A DNA stretch of 64,000 bases from Leptolyngbya iicbica LK (GCF_004212215.1 NZ_QVFV01000002.1:606482-670481), one strand, 5' to 3'; positions 8,840 through 17,108 are shown, numbered from the stretch's first letter. Notes: generated by a model not told the origin, from the sequence alone. Program-made: numbers and translations.

Positions 8840-8845
8840 TATAAT
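8840..8845 (+). promoter_or_regulatory. -10 box of the tRNA-Gly promoter
   Basis: TATAAT lies 12 bases upstream of the mature tRNA 5' end, immediately after the permease stop codon. No equally clear -35 box is seen. Confidence 0.5.
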
Positions 8846-8856
8846 ATAGGTTCACT

Positions 8857-8928
8857 GCGGGTGTAGTTCAGTGGTAGAACGTCAGCTTCCCAAGCTGAAT
8901 GTCGACGGTTCGAGTCCGTTCACCCGCT
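8857..8928 (+). tRNA. tRNA-Gly (anticodon CCC)
   Basis: The acceptor arms GCGGGTG (8857-8863) and CACCCGC (8921-8927) pair fully. The anticodon stem TCAGC/GCTGA encloses the loop TTCCCAA, giving anticodon CCC. The T-arm contains GGTTCGAGTCC. The length is 72 bases with T as discriminator, and the genomic sequence lacks the CCA tail. The 3' half is a likely integration target for the recombinase that begins 233 bases downstream. Confidence 0.95.
8902..8928 (+). other. Putative attachment site in the tRNA 3' half
   Basis: A tyrosine recombinase gene directly downstream of a tRNA 3' end usually means that the element integrated there and kept the tRNA intact. The expected second copy of the T-arm and acceptor sequence (GGTTCGAGTCC...CACCCGC) was not found elsewhere in the window, so the partner site should lie beyond 64 kb. 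This is inference from position only. Confidence 0.35.
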
Positions 8929-9160
8929 TTCAAGCATTACAGCCTCAAACGCCATCCAGGAAACAGCTTCAGCCATCAAGGTGTTGATTGATTTCCAGGA
9001 GAATGGTGGAGAGGTTAGGTCACTTTGGGCCAGTTTGGGTGTAAAAACTGGTACGAAATTGGTATAAAACACCGGGCACGAAAAGCGGATGGAGTGGGTC
9101 AGGGTTAACCGTGACTAACAGTGAGGATGCAGGCGATGTACTTTACCCACCTTCCGAATT

Positions 9161-10324
9161 ATGGCCAAAGGACAAGTCAAGATTGAAGCTTACGCCGAAC
9201 GCTTACGCTTGAGATGGAGCTATCGGAGCAAGCGCTATTGTTTGTCAGTCGGGTTGCCGGACAGCATCATTAATCGCAAAGTCGCGGCGCAAAAAGCCCA
9301 GCAGATTGAATTGGACATGCTCAGTGGTAACTTTGATCCCACTTTGCAGAAATACAAGCCTGAAGATCCACTTCCGATGGTTGCGACTGGGTCTCAGAAA
9401 ACTCAGACTTATACCGACGTTTTTAAGCAGCACTGGGATGAGTTTGTGGAAGATAAGGGGCAGCGGCTAGACAACCCCTTCACCATCGTGGGTATGTACA
9501 ACCCGATTCCCAAAAAGGTGCATAATTTCGGGCGCAAGATTATTGGCCGCCGTGAAGCCCAAGAGTTCGTCACTTTCATGCTGCAGAGTGCTTCTCCCGC
9601 CACCATTAAGAAACAGGTGATCATCCTGAATGATTTTGGCAACTGGGTGCAGCAGAATAAGCTGGTGGAGGCAGGCTGGGAAAATCCGTTTACCGGGTTG
9701 ACGGAGATGTGCCACCTGGTGCCACCGCTTAAAGTTCCTCCCTTCAGCGAAGCGGAAATTAAGCAGATCATCGATACCTTTCGCAACGATCGCTACTACA
9801 CTCATTACACCAACTATGTGCGGTTCTTATTTATGACGGGCTGTAGAACCAGTGAGGCCATCGGCCTCCAGTGGAAGCATATCCGTCGCGACTTTACCGG
9901 AATCACGTTTAACGAAACCCTGGTGCGTAAGGGCACCGGCACGGCTCGCTTGCGAAAGGCCACCAAAACGAATCGGGCTCGGTTTTTCCCGTGTAACGAT
10001 GACCTACAGAACCTGTTGTTAACCATTCGCCCTGAAGACTATAAGCCCGATACCCTGGTCTTTCCCAGCCCGAAGGGTAAACCGATTGATGCGACCAACT
10101 TCCTAAATCGGGCCTGGCAGAGCATTTTGAAGAAGTGCGGCATGACTCAAGAAAACGGGCTGTATCGCACCCAGTACAACACCCGGCACACGTTCATTAG
10201 CCACATGTTAGCGAAGGGGATGTCGGTGATTGAGGTGGCCAAGCTGACCGGCCATGACCCTAAAATTCTGTTGGAGCACTATGCTGGCCTCATTAGTCAG
10301 ATTGAGGTGCCCACGTTCTTTTAG
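9161..10324 (+). CDS. Tyrosine recombinase / integrase
   Basis: The 387-residue protein has an N-terminal arm-binding-like part, a SAM-like core-binding domain and a C-terminal catalytic domain. Visible active-site residues are Arg229 (TGCRTSEAIG), Lys269 in the beta-hairpin (ATKTNR), Arg342 (YNTRHTF, where the first His of the usual HxxR box is Tyr, as in many phage integrases), His365 (TGHDPKIL) and Tyr374 (LEHYAG). It would integrate and excise the element that starts at the tRNA-Gly. ATG at 9161 gives a sensible N-terminus. The excisionase-like and repressor genes lie 1.7-2 kb downstream. Confidence 0.92.
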   Translation: MAKGQVKIEAYAERLRLRWSYRSKRYCLSVGLPDSIINRKVAAQKAQQIELDMLSGNFDPTLQKYKPEDPLPMVATGSQKTQTYTDVFKQHWDEFVEDKGQRLDNPFTIVGMYNPIPKKVHNFGRKIIGRREAQEFVTFMLQSASPATIKKQVIILNDFGNWVQQNKLVEAGWENPFTGLTEMCHLVPPLKVPPFSEAEIKQIIDTFRNDRYYTHYTNYVRFLFMTGCRTSEAIGLQWKHIRRDFTGITFNETLVRKGTGTARLRKATKTNRARFFPCNDDLQNLLLTIRPEDYKPDTLVFPSPKGKPIDATNFLNRAWQSILKKCGMTQENGLYRTQYNTRHTFISHMLAKGMSVIEVAKLTGHDPKILLEHYAGLISQIEVPTFF

Positions 10325-10356
10325 GGGTTGGTGGTTGCCGAGGAGCGCTATCCGTC

Positions 10357-11034
10357 ATGACCTGGAACACCCATTTGGGCAAGCGCGTGCTGGAGGGGGC
10401 AGAGGCTAAGTTTTACCTGCACATTCTCCAGGCGGCGGTTGAGTGCAGCCAGGAAGCGGCTGAATTCGACGATGTAGAGGTTATCACTGGAGACCGCATC
10501 TTCGACAGCGCCAGTTTTGAGCAGCGGGTGGTGTTGTGGCATCGGTGCCTGGAGGCGTTACTCAAGCCCGAGGTGCCGGTGCCACCCCTTACCAATGTGC
10601 TCGAAGCGGCAGCCCATTACCCTTTCGTTTGGTTGACCCAACGGGTAGAGGATGAAATCGCCTTCGCTGACTGTATTGAGGAGGATAGCGATCCGTTTTA
10701 CTGGCGAAGACTGATGTGGGAAACCCTGAACGCCCTGGGAATGCTCAAGGTTTTAGAAGCCGAGTTTGACGATGAGGACGACATTCTACCCATTGAGGTG
10801 GAATGTGAAGACTCGCTGGAATGGGAAAGCTGTATTGATGAGTTAGCTGACCGCATCTTTTGGGACCGCGATTGGCAAGTGACCTATGCCCATCCTCAGT
10901 TGTTGGACGGCATTGAAGATGAGTTTGCGAACCAAACTGGGATTTCGGAAGCGTATATCCAGAATCGCCTGCCGCTAGTGACGGAGGCAGATGCTAAACA
11001 AGCACTTCAACAAATTTGTGACTGGAAGTGTTAG
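10357..11034 (+). CDS. Acidic hypothetical protein next to the integrase
   Basis: The product is 225 residues, soluble, strongly acidic and rich in Trp and Glu/Asp (for example EAEFDDEDDILPIEVECEDS). No family was recognised and no membrane segment or signal peptide is seen. It starts 32 bases after the integrase stop on the same strand, so it may be co-transcribed with it. The acidic surface could mimic DNA, but nothing in the sequence proves that. Confidence 0.65.
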   Translation: MTWNTHLGKRVLEGAEAKFYLHILQAAVECSQEAAEFDDVEVITGDRIFDSASFEQRVVLWHRCLEALLKPEVPVPPLTNVLEAAAHYPFVWLTQRVEDEIAFADCIEEDSDPFYWRRLMWETLNALGMLKVLEAEFDDEDDILPIEVECEDSLEWESCIDELADRIFWDRDWQVTYAHPQLLDGIEDEFANQTGISEAYIQNRLPLVTEADAKQALQQICDWKC

Positions 11035-11100
11035 CTACTGAGGCAAAGCCAAACTCCTCGGGTGATTTCTGTGGGCTGACTTCTTTCAGAAATGTTGGAT

Positions 11101-11736
11101 TTAGAGTTTCTGACCACTCCAAACAATCTTCCCCATCAGGCTTAATTCATTGGATTCATCAGGCAATCCAATTGCAAAAGTCTCATAGGCAGAATGATCA
11201 CTTAAAACTCTCAGGATCTTGCCTGCGACATATTGCAGACGTTTCACCAAAATACGATCGCCCAGCTTCACCAAATAAATACCGTGATTGACAGTGGCAA
11301 GATCGCGATCTCTCGTATCGATCAGAACCAAATCTCCCATATGTAAAGTCGGTTCCATACTGTCGTCTGGCATCTGAGTTAGGAGCAAGTTGTCAAACGA
11401 GTCGGGGAACTGTTTTTGAAGCCAATCAGTCTCAAAAGCTAGTGGATTTTTGTAGGTATACTTTTCGGCTAGCGATATCGTCGACTCTTTTATTGTCGCT
11501 GAACCAGCCGCCAGCCACTCCAGGTTGACATTGGCCGTGCGAGCTATAGCGAGTAGAGCGGGTCGGGTTGGTTCGCTTTGTCCATTCAGATACTGCCGTA
11601 GCACTGTGTCCGAGAACCCGCATTCGCGGGCAAACCCGCGAATACTTTGATCCCCAAGAGCTTGCTTTAATCGTACCGGAAACGTTTCAGCGCTTTCGAC
11701 ATCCGCCTGTTTCCCCTCAGAGGTTGGGTTAGTCAT
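11101..11736 (-). CDS. Phage-type repressor (XRE HTH plus S24 LexA-like peptidase)
   Basis: The 211-residue protein has an N-terminal XRE helix-turn-helix (residues about 20-75, with GFARECGFSDTVLRQYLNGQ) and a C-terminal S24 domain. The likely catalytic Ser126 is in DDSMEPTLHMGD and Lys165 is in ILVKRL. An Ala-Gly pair at 77-78 between the domains could be the self-cleavage point. It is therefore probably an SOS-sensitive repressor that keeps the element quiet until DNA damage. It is divergent from the Ner-like gene across a region with a perfect 16-base palindrome inside a promoter. Confidence 0.9.
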   Translation of the reverse strand: MTNPTSEGKQADVESAETFPVRLKQALGDQSIRGFARECGFSDTVLRQYLNGQSEPTRPALLAIARTANVNLEWLAAGSATIKESTISLAEKYTYKNPLAFETDWLQKQFPDSFDNLLLTQMPDDSMEPTLHMGDLVLIDTRDRDLATVNHGIYLVKLGDRILVKRLQYVAGKILRVLSDHSAYETFAIGLPDESNELSLMGKIVWSGQKL

Positions 11737-11776
11737 TTGTCACTCGTTCGTTGACCACAGTTGCAAATTATAGTTC

Positions 11777-11805
11777 TTGACATGCAATTTATAAATTGCT
11801 AGCCT
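11777..11805 (+). promoter_or_regulatory. Rightward promoter with a perfect palindromic operator
   Basis: TTGACA (11777-11782) serves as -35 box, followed by a 17-base spacer and TAGCCT (11800-11805) as a weak -10. The spacer is almost entirely the perfect palindrome GCAATTTATAAATTGC (11784-11799). A related half site, TTGCAAATTATA, lies just upstream (about 11761-11772). The location between the repressor gene and the ner-like gene makes this the probable operator of the genetic switch. Confidence 0.65.
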
Positions 11806-11834
11806 CATCGATATCGTGATGGAGCTTGAATTCT

Positions 11835-12161
11835 ATGCATGTAGAAGACATTAAAGCAGCTCTGCGGAAGCAGGGATGGACTCTAGCTAGCATCGCCGAA
11901 GAACTCAACATCGGTCCCTCGGCAGTGTCCCATGCTTTGACCCGACAGCGATCGCGCCGAATCGAGCAGGTTATTGCCAGCAAACTTGGCCTGTCTCCCC
12001 ATGAGATTTGGCCCCAGCGGTACAAACGAGGAAAGGTAAGCCATGCCCCAATTTGTCAGCAAACAGGAAGCCATTCAATATCTCAAGCTCAGCGACTCGA
12101 CTCTAAAACGTTATCGCTTGCAGGGACTGCTGGTCGAGGGCATTCACTGGGTTCGAGTTAA
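11835..12161 (+). CDS. Ner/Nlp-like HTH regulator
   Basis: The first 60 or so residues, beginning MHVEDIKAALRKQGWTLASI, match Ner-type winged HTH regulators of Mu-like phages, including the LGLSPHEIWPQRY end. ATG 11835 has a GGAG 10 bases upstream and is preferred over the TTG at 11826. Ner proteins are small repressors of early phage genes and would here counteract the S24 repressor. The remaining 43 codons overlap the next gene in another frame by 119 bases and look like non-family tail. The protein is longer than usual for Ner, so a lost stop codon or frameshift is possible. Confidence 0.7.
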   Translation: MHVEDIKAALRKQGWTLASIAEELNIGPSAVSHALTRQRSRRIEQVIASKLGLSPHEIWPQRYKRGKVSHAPICQQTGSHSISQAQRLDSKTLSLAGTAGRGHSLGSS

Positions 12162-12318
12162 TAGCCGCTGCATCCGCTACAACCTAGAGCTGATTCAAGA
12201 TTGGCTACACAATCGTCATGACCCCATTGCTCACCAAAGGGCTATTCACATCTACCAGTCCAGTTTGTTAAGCAACCAAAAGAAATCATCTCAGCGAGTC
12301 TCTTCAAAGCGAACTTAA
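12043..12318 (+). CDS. Excisionase-like HTH protein
   Basis: The 91-residue protein has a MerR/HTH_17-like DNA-binding fold: KQEAIQYLKLSDSTLKRYRL, then IHWVRVNSRCIRYNLELIQDW. This is the typical layout of Xis-type directionality factors. The start ATG is preceded by a good ribosome binding site (GAGGAAAGG at about 12028-12036). It overlaps the Ner-like gene. The basic tail (QKKSSQRVSSKR) fits DNA binding. The integrase neighbourhood supports a role in excision, though a transcriptional role is also possible. Confidence 0.65.
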   Translation: MPQFVSKQEAIQYLKLSDSTLKRYRLQGLLVEGIHWVRVNSRCIRYNLELIQDWLHNRHDPIAHQRAIHIYQSSLLSNQKKSSQRVSSKRT

Positions 12319-12655
12319 GGTTGTAAAACGGACAAAAACTTCTTGAGAATTCATCAATAGATTGAACCCTCTTCTGAAAAAGCTAGCTAAACCAGGAGAG
12401 TAAAAAAATACACCCTAAACATTAGATCGCCAGGGTGCATCGCTTTTGCTTTTTGTCTTTTTAGCTGGGTCAATCAACAATTTGAAGAGGTTTGCCAGAA
12501 CCGCTTCAGAGATCTCCCTGCTAGTAAAACTGGTGTTTTCAACTATAGCAAAGTTGCTGAGAATGTCTATAAAAAAGATGCAGCTTTGGTCATAGCTTTA
12601 CTAAGAATTAGCAGCTTGAGATTGATGACCCAGCTTCTGGAATCAGGAGCTGACA
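12319..12655. other. Intergenic region with a terminator-like hairpin
   Basis: GCACCCT/AGGGTG arms (about 12411-12438) form a hairpin. Read leftward it is followed by seven T, and read rightward by T-rich DNA, so it may terminate transcripts from both sides. Downstream, the frame VNQQFEEVCQNRFRDLP... is open for more than 60 codons but has no acceptable start codon, so it is not called as a gene. It may be a remnant. Confidence 0.4.
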
Positions 12656-15013
12656 ATGACACAGTATGTTTACTCGGGGCGATCTCGCCCTTGTCCGATT
12701 TGCGATCGCACCAAGGACCCAGACTGCCGCTGGAATGAGGAGGTGGTCTTCTGTCATAGCCATATCGACCAGGATGCGAATGTTGAGGGCTATGTCTATC
12801 GCAGGGCAACCGCTGATGGTCTGTGGGGGCAGTATTTCTGGGCATCAGCCCAGTCAGAGAAGCCTGCTCGTCCCCAGCAGCGGCAGGACTTCTTTTATCC
12901 GACGCGGCAGGGCCAGCCCCTAGTGAAGGTGACGCGGGTGGATCGCGGGAGTGGCACTAAGTTCTTTGTTCAGTACCACTGGGATGGGCAACGGTGGGTG
13001 AAGGGGCTGACGCCAGCAGTTCGAAAGCAGGTGCCAATTTATCGCTATGCGGAAGTGAGACGGGCAATTGCCGCAGGCCAATCCATTTGGATGGTGGAGG
13101 GAGAAGGCTGCGCGGATGCGTTGTGGAATATTGGTATTCCGGCAACGACAACGCTGGGTGGCTCTAAGAAGTATCGCAGTTATGGCGACTATGCCCATGA
13201 CTTGGAGGGAGCTTATCTGGTGTTGTGCCCGGATCGCGACCAGGTCGGCATGGCTCACATGGAAGAGATTGCCCAGGATTTTCCGGACGCTCAGTGGTGC
13301 TATCCCTACCCGGAGAGTCTGCGCTGGCAAAACCTGCCTAAGCATGGCGGGCTTGACATTGCGGATTGGATAGTGGAGGGCGCAACGGCTGAGCAGATTC
13401 GAGCGGCGGTTGGAGCAAAGCGGGAACTGACAACAGTTCAAGCGGTTCCCAAAACGCTAGATGTGGCTGGACTGCAAGACCAGATTCGTCATTACCTGGC
13501 AGCGGCTCCCTCTGAGTTGGAACTATCAGCCCGTGTTTTGCAGTGGCATCGGGAAACCCAGTTGACCGTCAAAGACCTCTGGAGTTTGGTTAAACCGTTG
13601 CAGGCGGACCTGGAGCAGCAAGAAGAGCGGGGCGATCGCATTGCTGAAATTCACACGCTGCTGAAGATTGGCGACTATCAACTGGTTTTGGGTGATTTTC
13701 TGCCTGCCGAATTGGCGCATTCTTTAGAACGCATTTCTAGCTGGATTGGGGCAACCCCAGCGGCGATGTTGGTGACGCTACTCCCCGTTGCCGCTTCGCT
13801 GTTGCCCATCGGTACGGAACTAGAAATTGATGCAGGCATGGGCTTTTACGCGCCGCCAATTCTGTTCACAGGGTTGGTAGCCCCCTCGGGCACGAAGAAG
13901 AGTCCGATTCAGCGACAGATTTTGGGGCCGCTGCTGCGCTTGCAGGCAGAAGCCGATCAGGACTATGACCATGAAATTGCTGCGTATGAGGTCGCGTTGC
14001 GAGAGTGGGATTTGACTAAGCCTGAAGATCGGGGTCCGCGTCCCCGAAAGCCGTCACCACGGGAGTATCACACCGCTGATGCCACGCGAGAGGCCCTGGC
14101 GCGGATTCAATCTCAGCAACCCGACCGGGGCATTCTGGTTACGCCGGATGAACTAGCGGCCCTGTTTAAGGGTCAGAACCAGTACCGGAATGGTCGGGGC
14201 CATGACAAGGAGTCGCTGCTGACCGCGTTTGATGGTTCTGGGCTGAAGGTGGACCGAGCGAGTGGGGTGCGCATCAGCCTGCCGCGCACCAGCCTCAGCA
14301 TTACGGGCACGATTCAACCGGACATCCTGCGCGAGATGATGGGAGATTTCTCCGATGCCAGTGGGCAATGGGCTCGGTTTCTGTGGTGTCTATTGCCACT
14401 GAAGCCTGCCCCCTTCCCTCGGCAGACTCAGCCAGATGACCTGTCGGAGCAGCTTTACGGAATCTATCAGCGATTGGCGGGATTTCCACCTCGTTGCTAC
14501 CGGCTGTCACCGGAAGCCAAAAGAGCGTTTGCGGATTGGTATGACCAGTTGGATCAGCTGCGCATCACTGAAACTCACCAGGGATTGCAGGCGGTGTATG
14601 CCAAGATGCAAGGCTATACCGGACGGCTGGCACTCATTTTGCACTGCCTGAATGCAGCGGTGGAGCGGCGGCAACCTGATGAAGCGGTGTCGGTGGAGTC
14701 GGTGCGATCGGCGATCAAACTGGTGCGGTGGTTTATGGGGCAGGTGAAGTTGCTGTACGCCGAAGGGGAAACCGCCTGGGGAGTATGGGAGCCGATTTAC
14801 ACGAAGCTGATTCAACTCTCGCGGGTCAGGGGTTGGTTAACCGCGCGGGATGTGCGAAATTTTGAGCGCAGTCTGCGGAAGGCCAGCTCTGATATCATCC
14901 GCTCCCATTTTCGTGAACTGGAAGCAATGGGCTATGGCGAGACCAGCGGTGAGGGGCAACGGCTGCGGTGGAGAACGACTGTAGAGGCTGTAGACAGTTC
15001 GCGGGAAGTGTAG
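12656..15013 (+). CDS. Replication protein with Toprim and DUF3987 domains
   Basis: The 785-residue protein begins with a Cys-rich zinc-binding knuckle (Cys13, Cys16, Cys24, Cys33, His36). A Toprim-like domain follows, with MVEGEGCADAL near residue 148 and the CPDRD acidic motif near 192. The C-terminal two thirds is a DUF3987-type ATPase with the P-loop APSGTKKS near residue 410. This is the architecture of primase/helicase-like proteins on plasmids, prophages and conjugative elements, and it probably primes or initiates replication of the element. An AGGAG lies 7 bases before the ATG. Its 3' end runs into a cluster of GTAGACA repeats. Confidence 0.8.
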   Translation: MTQYVYSGRSRPCPICDRTKDPDCRWNEEVVFCHSHIDQDANVEGYVYRRATADGLWGQYFWASAQSEKPARPQQRQDFFYPTRQGQPLVKVTRVDRGSGTKFFVQYHWDGQRWVKGLTPAVRKQVPIYRYAEVRRAIAAGQSIWMVEGEGCADALWNIGIPATTTLGGSKKYRSYGDYAHDLEGAYLVLCPDRDQVGMAHMEEIAQDFPDAQWCYPYPESLRWQNLPKHGGLDIADWIVEGATAEQIRAAVGAKRELTTVQAVPKTLDVAGLQDQIRHYLAAAPSELELSARVLQWHRETQLTVKDLWSLVKPLQADLEQQEERGDRIAEIHTLLKIGDYQLVLGDFLPAELAHSLERISSWIGATPAAMLVTLLPVAASLLPIGTELEIDAGMGFYAPPILFTGLVAPSGTKKSPIQRQILGPLLRLQAEADQDYDHEIAAYEVALREWDLTKPEDRGPRPRKPSPREYHTADATREALARIQSQQPDRGILVTPDELAALFKGQNQYRNGRGHDKESLLTAFDGSGLKVDRASGVRISLPRTSLSITGTIQPDILREMMGDFSDASGQWARFLWCLLPLKPAPFPRQTQPDDLSEQLYGIYQRLAGFPPRCYRLSPEAKRAFADWYDQLDQLRITETHQGLQAVYAKMQGYTGRLALILHCLNAAVERRQPDEAVSVESVRSAIKLVRWFMGQVKLLYAEGETAWGVWEPIYTKLIQLSRVRGWLTARDVRNFERSLRKASSDIIRSHFRELEAMGYGETSGEGQRLRWRTTVEAVDSSREV

Positions 15014-15211
15014 ACACCCCCGTCTACCGCTGAAATGATTGCTATCTATAGCTTTCAAGCAAACTGTAGACAAGTAGACAGGGTTTAGAAATCTGGCAAT
15101 TTGGGAAAGTGTCTACATGTCTACAGTTAGGACTGAAACGCTTGCTCAGAAAGGAATTGAGCCTGTAGACACCCCCGTCTACTGCAGTCTACAGTTGAGC
15201 AAACTGTCTAC
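14990..15211. repeat. Iteron-like cluster of GTAGACA/TGTCTAC motifs
   Basis: About eleven copies of GTAGAC(A) or its complement lie in 222 bases, at about 14990, 15010, 15022, 15066, 15074, 15110, 15118, 15165, 15177, 15187 and 15205. Two pairs form the identical palindromic block GTAGACACCCCCGTCTAC (15010-15027 and 15165-15182). The cluster starts inside the last codons of the replication protein gene and covers the non-coding stretch after it. Further degenerate copies occur at about 16208-16256, after a shared AGTTTGTGGAAAGTGTCTAC-like context. This is typical of an iteron origin or of a multi-site autoregulatory operator. Confidence 0.7.
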
Positions 15212-15367
15212 AGTTGGGTGAAGTGTATGAAGGGTGAGGCTGTGCAGCATATCCGGTTGGGGAAATAGCTGACCAGGTTGATCCGTATCCAAAAAACTGG
15301 TGGGAGACGATTCCGGCGTTAAAGGCGTTGTATCAGCACATCTACTTTGAGCTGTTTAGCAATGGTT
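15212..15367. other. Possible gene remnant after the iterons
   Basis: One frame from about 15243 reads IADQVDPYPKNWWETIPALK and then LYQHIYFELFSNGF, which looks protein-like. It has no good start and runs antisense into the next gene. I regard it as a possible remnant of a lost gene and do not call a function. Confidence 0.25.
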
Positions 15368-15601
15368 TTAAGAGAAGTCTTGTCGAACGATTTTGGTCAA
15401 AATCCGCATCACCTCACCGCCACGACCAGTCGGCAATGGATTTGACCACTCCTTCATCTCAGCAAATCGCAGTTTGTGGAGCGATTTCACAATACTCTCT
15501 ACGCCCTCAGGTGAACCTAGCACCATGATGCGCACCTTTTCGCGCCCATTTTCTTGAGGCAACTGAACCTGGGTGACGGCAGCATCCTTACGTCTTGTCA
15601 T
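15368..15601 (-). CDS. Small conserved cyanobacterial hypothetical protein
   Basis: The 77-residue product starts at MTRRKDAAV. It contains GSPEGVESIVKSLHKLRFAE and ends with PLPTGRGGEVMRILTK. From memory, similar short proteins with the pattern LH-LGFAE--WS--LPTPNPGEVMSIL-- are widespread in cyanobacteria, often near mobile DNA, with no known function. The longer upstream reading to 15703 lacks this character, so ATG 15601 is preferred. It lies divergent to a small HTH protein at 15739, a pairing that suggests joint regulation. Confidence 0.65.
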   Translation of the reverse strand: MTRRKDAAVTQVQLPQENGREKVRIMVLGSPEGVESIVKSLHKLRFAEMKEWSNPLPTGRGGEVMRILTKIVRQDFS

Positions 15602-15738
15602 CTTTCGAGCCCCCGCAAAAAATTGACGGTGATTTCTTGACCTCGTGTGCGCCAGCTGGCTTACAAGCAAGTGTAATCTAAATGTATGCCGAGTGGCACA
15701 CATTTACCCCGTTAAAAACCTCTGACACGATCAGAGGC

Positions 15739-15987
15739 ATGGGAAAAGCTGGGAAAGTCTTAAAACAGGTGCTGGAAGAGTACGGGATTAGCCAAAACGG
15801 TCTCGCGACCACTCTGGGCACGGAACGCGGTACCGTCTACCGATGGGTGCATGAGCTCCGCGACCCTTCAGCCGAAACGCTGGTTGAAATCACCAATGCT
15901 CTGCGCACACTTAACCCTGATGCCGCCCAGACCTTTGTGCAACGGTATCTCGGTGATGTCGCGCAAGGGAAAGACCCAAGTAAGTGA
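15739..15987 (+). CDS. Small XRE-type HTH regulator
   Basis: The 82-residue protein starts at MGKAGKVLKQVLEEYGISQN. It carries a complete XRE helix-turn-helix (ISQNGLATTLGTERGTVYRWV) followed by a short helical tail (TLNPDAAQTFVQRYLGDV). Related one-domain regulators starting MGKAGKALKQVL are common in cyanobacteria. ATG 15739 is chosen for that reason over the upstream in-frame ATG at 15682. It is divergent from the small conserved gene at 15368-15601. Confidence 0.8.
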   Translation: MGKAGKVLKQVLEEYGISQNGLATTLGTERGTVYRWVHELRDPSAETLVEITNALRTLNPDAAQTFVQRYLGDVAQGKDPSK

Positions 15988-16424
15988 CGAGCGCCTTGCC
16001 AAATTAACTTGGTTGCGATCACACCAAAACTTTATGGTGTTCGAGTAGCTGACAAGGTTTATGTAACTCACCTTCGTGCCAATCTTGATTTCCCTTTAAT
16101 AGTTTCTGCATCGGATGTAACGGGTGACGCGATCGCTTGGTCTGGAGCAGCGCAAGATAGGATGATTTCTGCTGAAAGTGTTAATGGCTGTGGTTTTTAG
16201 AGAAGCAGTAGACCAATAGACAGTTTTCATATCTGGAGAGTTTGTGGAAAGTGTCTACCCGTCCATCAATCTAGTAAGCACCACCTTGTAATGAGCTGCG
16301 ACAATTATGGGCTAGAAGGGATGGATTAGAATGACAGCAAACTGATGTCCCTTTATGTAATCAGGTGTTCAGTCTGGCTGAGGCTGGCTGAGGCTGACAC
16401 CACTACGGACTGGTCAAAAGTGCC
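15988..16424. other. Intergenic region with outlying iteron-like motifs
   Basis: No gene is supported. GTAGAC, TAGACAG and TGTCTAC motifs at about 16208-16256 repeat the context of the cluster at 14990-15211. A short tandem, GGCTGAGGCTGGCTGAGGCTGA, lies near 16376-16397. Confidence 0.45.
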
Positions 16425-17033
16425 ATGGTGATTCCGGCTATTACGCGAGACCTGACGTTTGAAGCGTTCATTGACGTTGAGGATGGCAATGAACTCAATG
16501 AATTTGAGCTAGTTGATGGGAGGCTGGTGCTCATGCCGGAGCCGGATGATTGGCATGAAGAGATTTTAGAGTTCCTCTCGTTTATGTTTGAACTGCAGTA
16601 TCGGCGCATGCGGCTGCGATACTCAGTGCGAAAGCGGAATGCGTTGATGATTGACAATACCAGGGGCCGACGCCCTGATGTGGCTGTGATTGATCGGCCT
16701 GAAACCCGTCGGGAGGATCGACAACCGGGGATTCGCAGCGTGCCTCGGATGATTGTGGAAATTGCTTCTGGCAACTGGAGTACTGACCTGGTAGAGAAGC
16801 AGGAGGAGTACGAGGCGCTACAGGTGCCGGAGTTCTGGATTGTGGACTACCGGGGGCAGATTCCAGCGAAGTATTGTCAGCGGGGGAAGGGGAAGAAGGT
16901 GATTGTGCTGACGCTGGCGGATGGGGTTTATCGGAAGGCGGAATATATGGCGGGGGAGACGGTGCCGTGTCTGACGTTTCCGGAGTTGGCGTTGATGGTG
17001 GAGCAGATTTTGGCGGCTGAGGAAGCCTCGTAA
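16425..17033 (+). CDS. Uma2 family (DUF820) endonuclease-like protein
   Basis: The 202-residue protein follows the Uma2 pattern. It has an N-terminal NEFELVDGRLVLMPEP block, RRPDVAVIDRPE in the middle, and PRMIVEIASGNWSTDLVEKQ followed by EEYEALQVPEFWIVDY. The Asp of PDV, the Glu of VEI and the Lys of the following helix form the PD-(D/E)xK-type nuclease core. Such genes are present in many copies in cyanobacteria and their targets are unknown. Location between the element's replication region and the defence operon suggests cargo. Confidence 0.85.
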   Translation: MVIPAITRDLTFEAFIDVEDGNELNEFELVDGRLVLMPEPDDWHEEILEFLSFMFELQYRRMRLRYSVRKRNALMIDNTRGRRPDVAVIDRPETRREDRQPGIRSVPRMIVEIASGNWSTDLVEKQEEYEALQVPEFWIVDYRGQIPAKYCQRGKGKKVIVLTLADGVYRKAEYMAGETVPCLTFPELALMVEQILAAEEAS

Positions 17034-17108
17034 AATTAATTGAGACGCCGAAGCATCACTAACAGAAGGCTCCCAGCCCTTGACTATGCCCAGATCGCGC
17101 CCGCATTC

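Noticed and set aside
11028-11291. Plus-strand frame of 87 codons antisense to the S24 repressor
   Set aside because: It is the shadow of a well-supported gene on the other strand.
12389-12655. Open frame VNQQFEEVCQNRFRDLP... upstream of the DUF3987 gene
   Set aside because: It reads like protein but has no start codon in a reasonable place and runs into the next gene in another frame, so at most it is a remnant.
16009-16200. A 63-codon frame after the small HTH gene
   Set aside because: GTG-type start without a ribosome binding site, no recognisable family and overlap with repeat-rich non-coding DNA.
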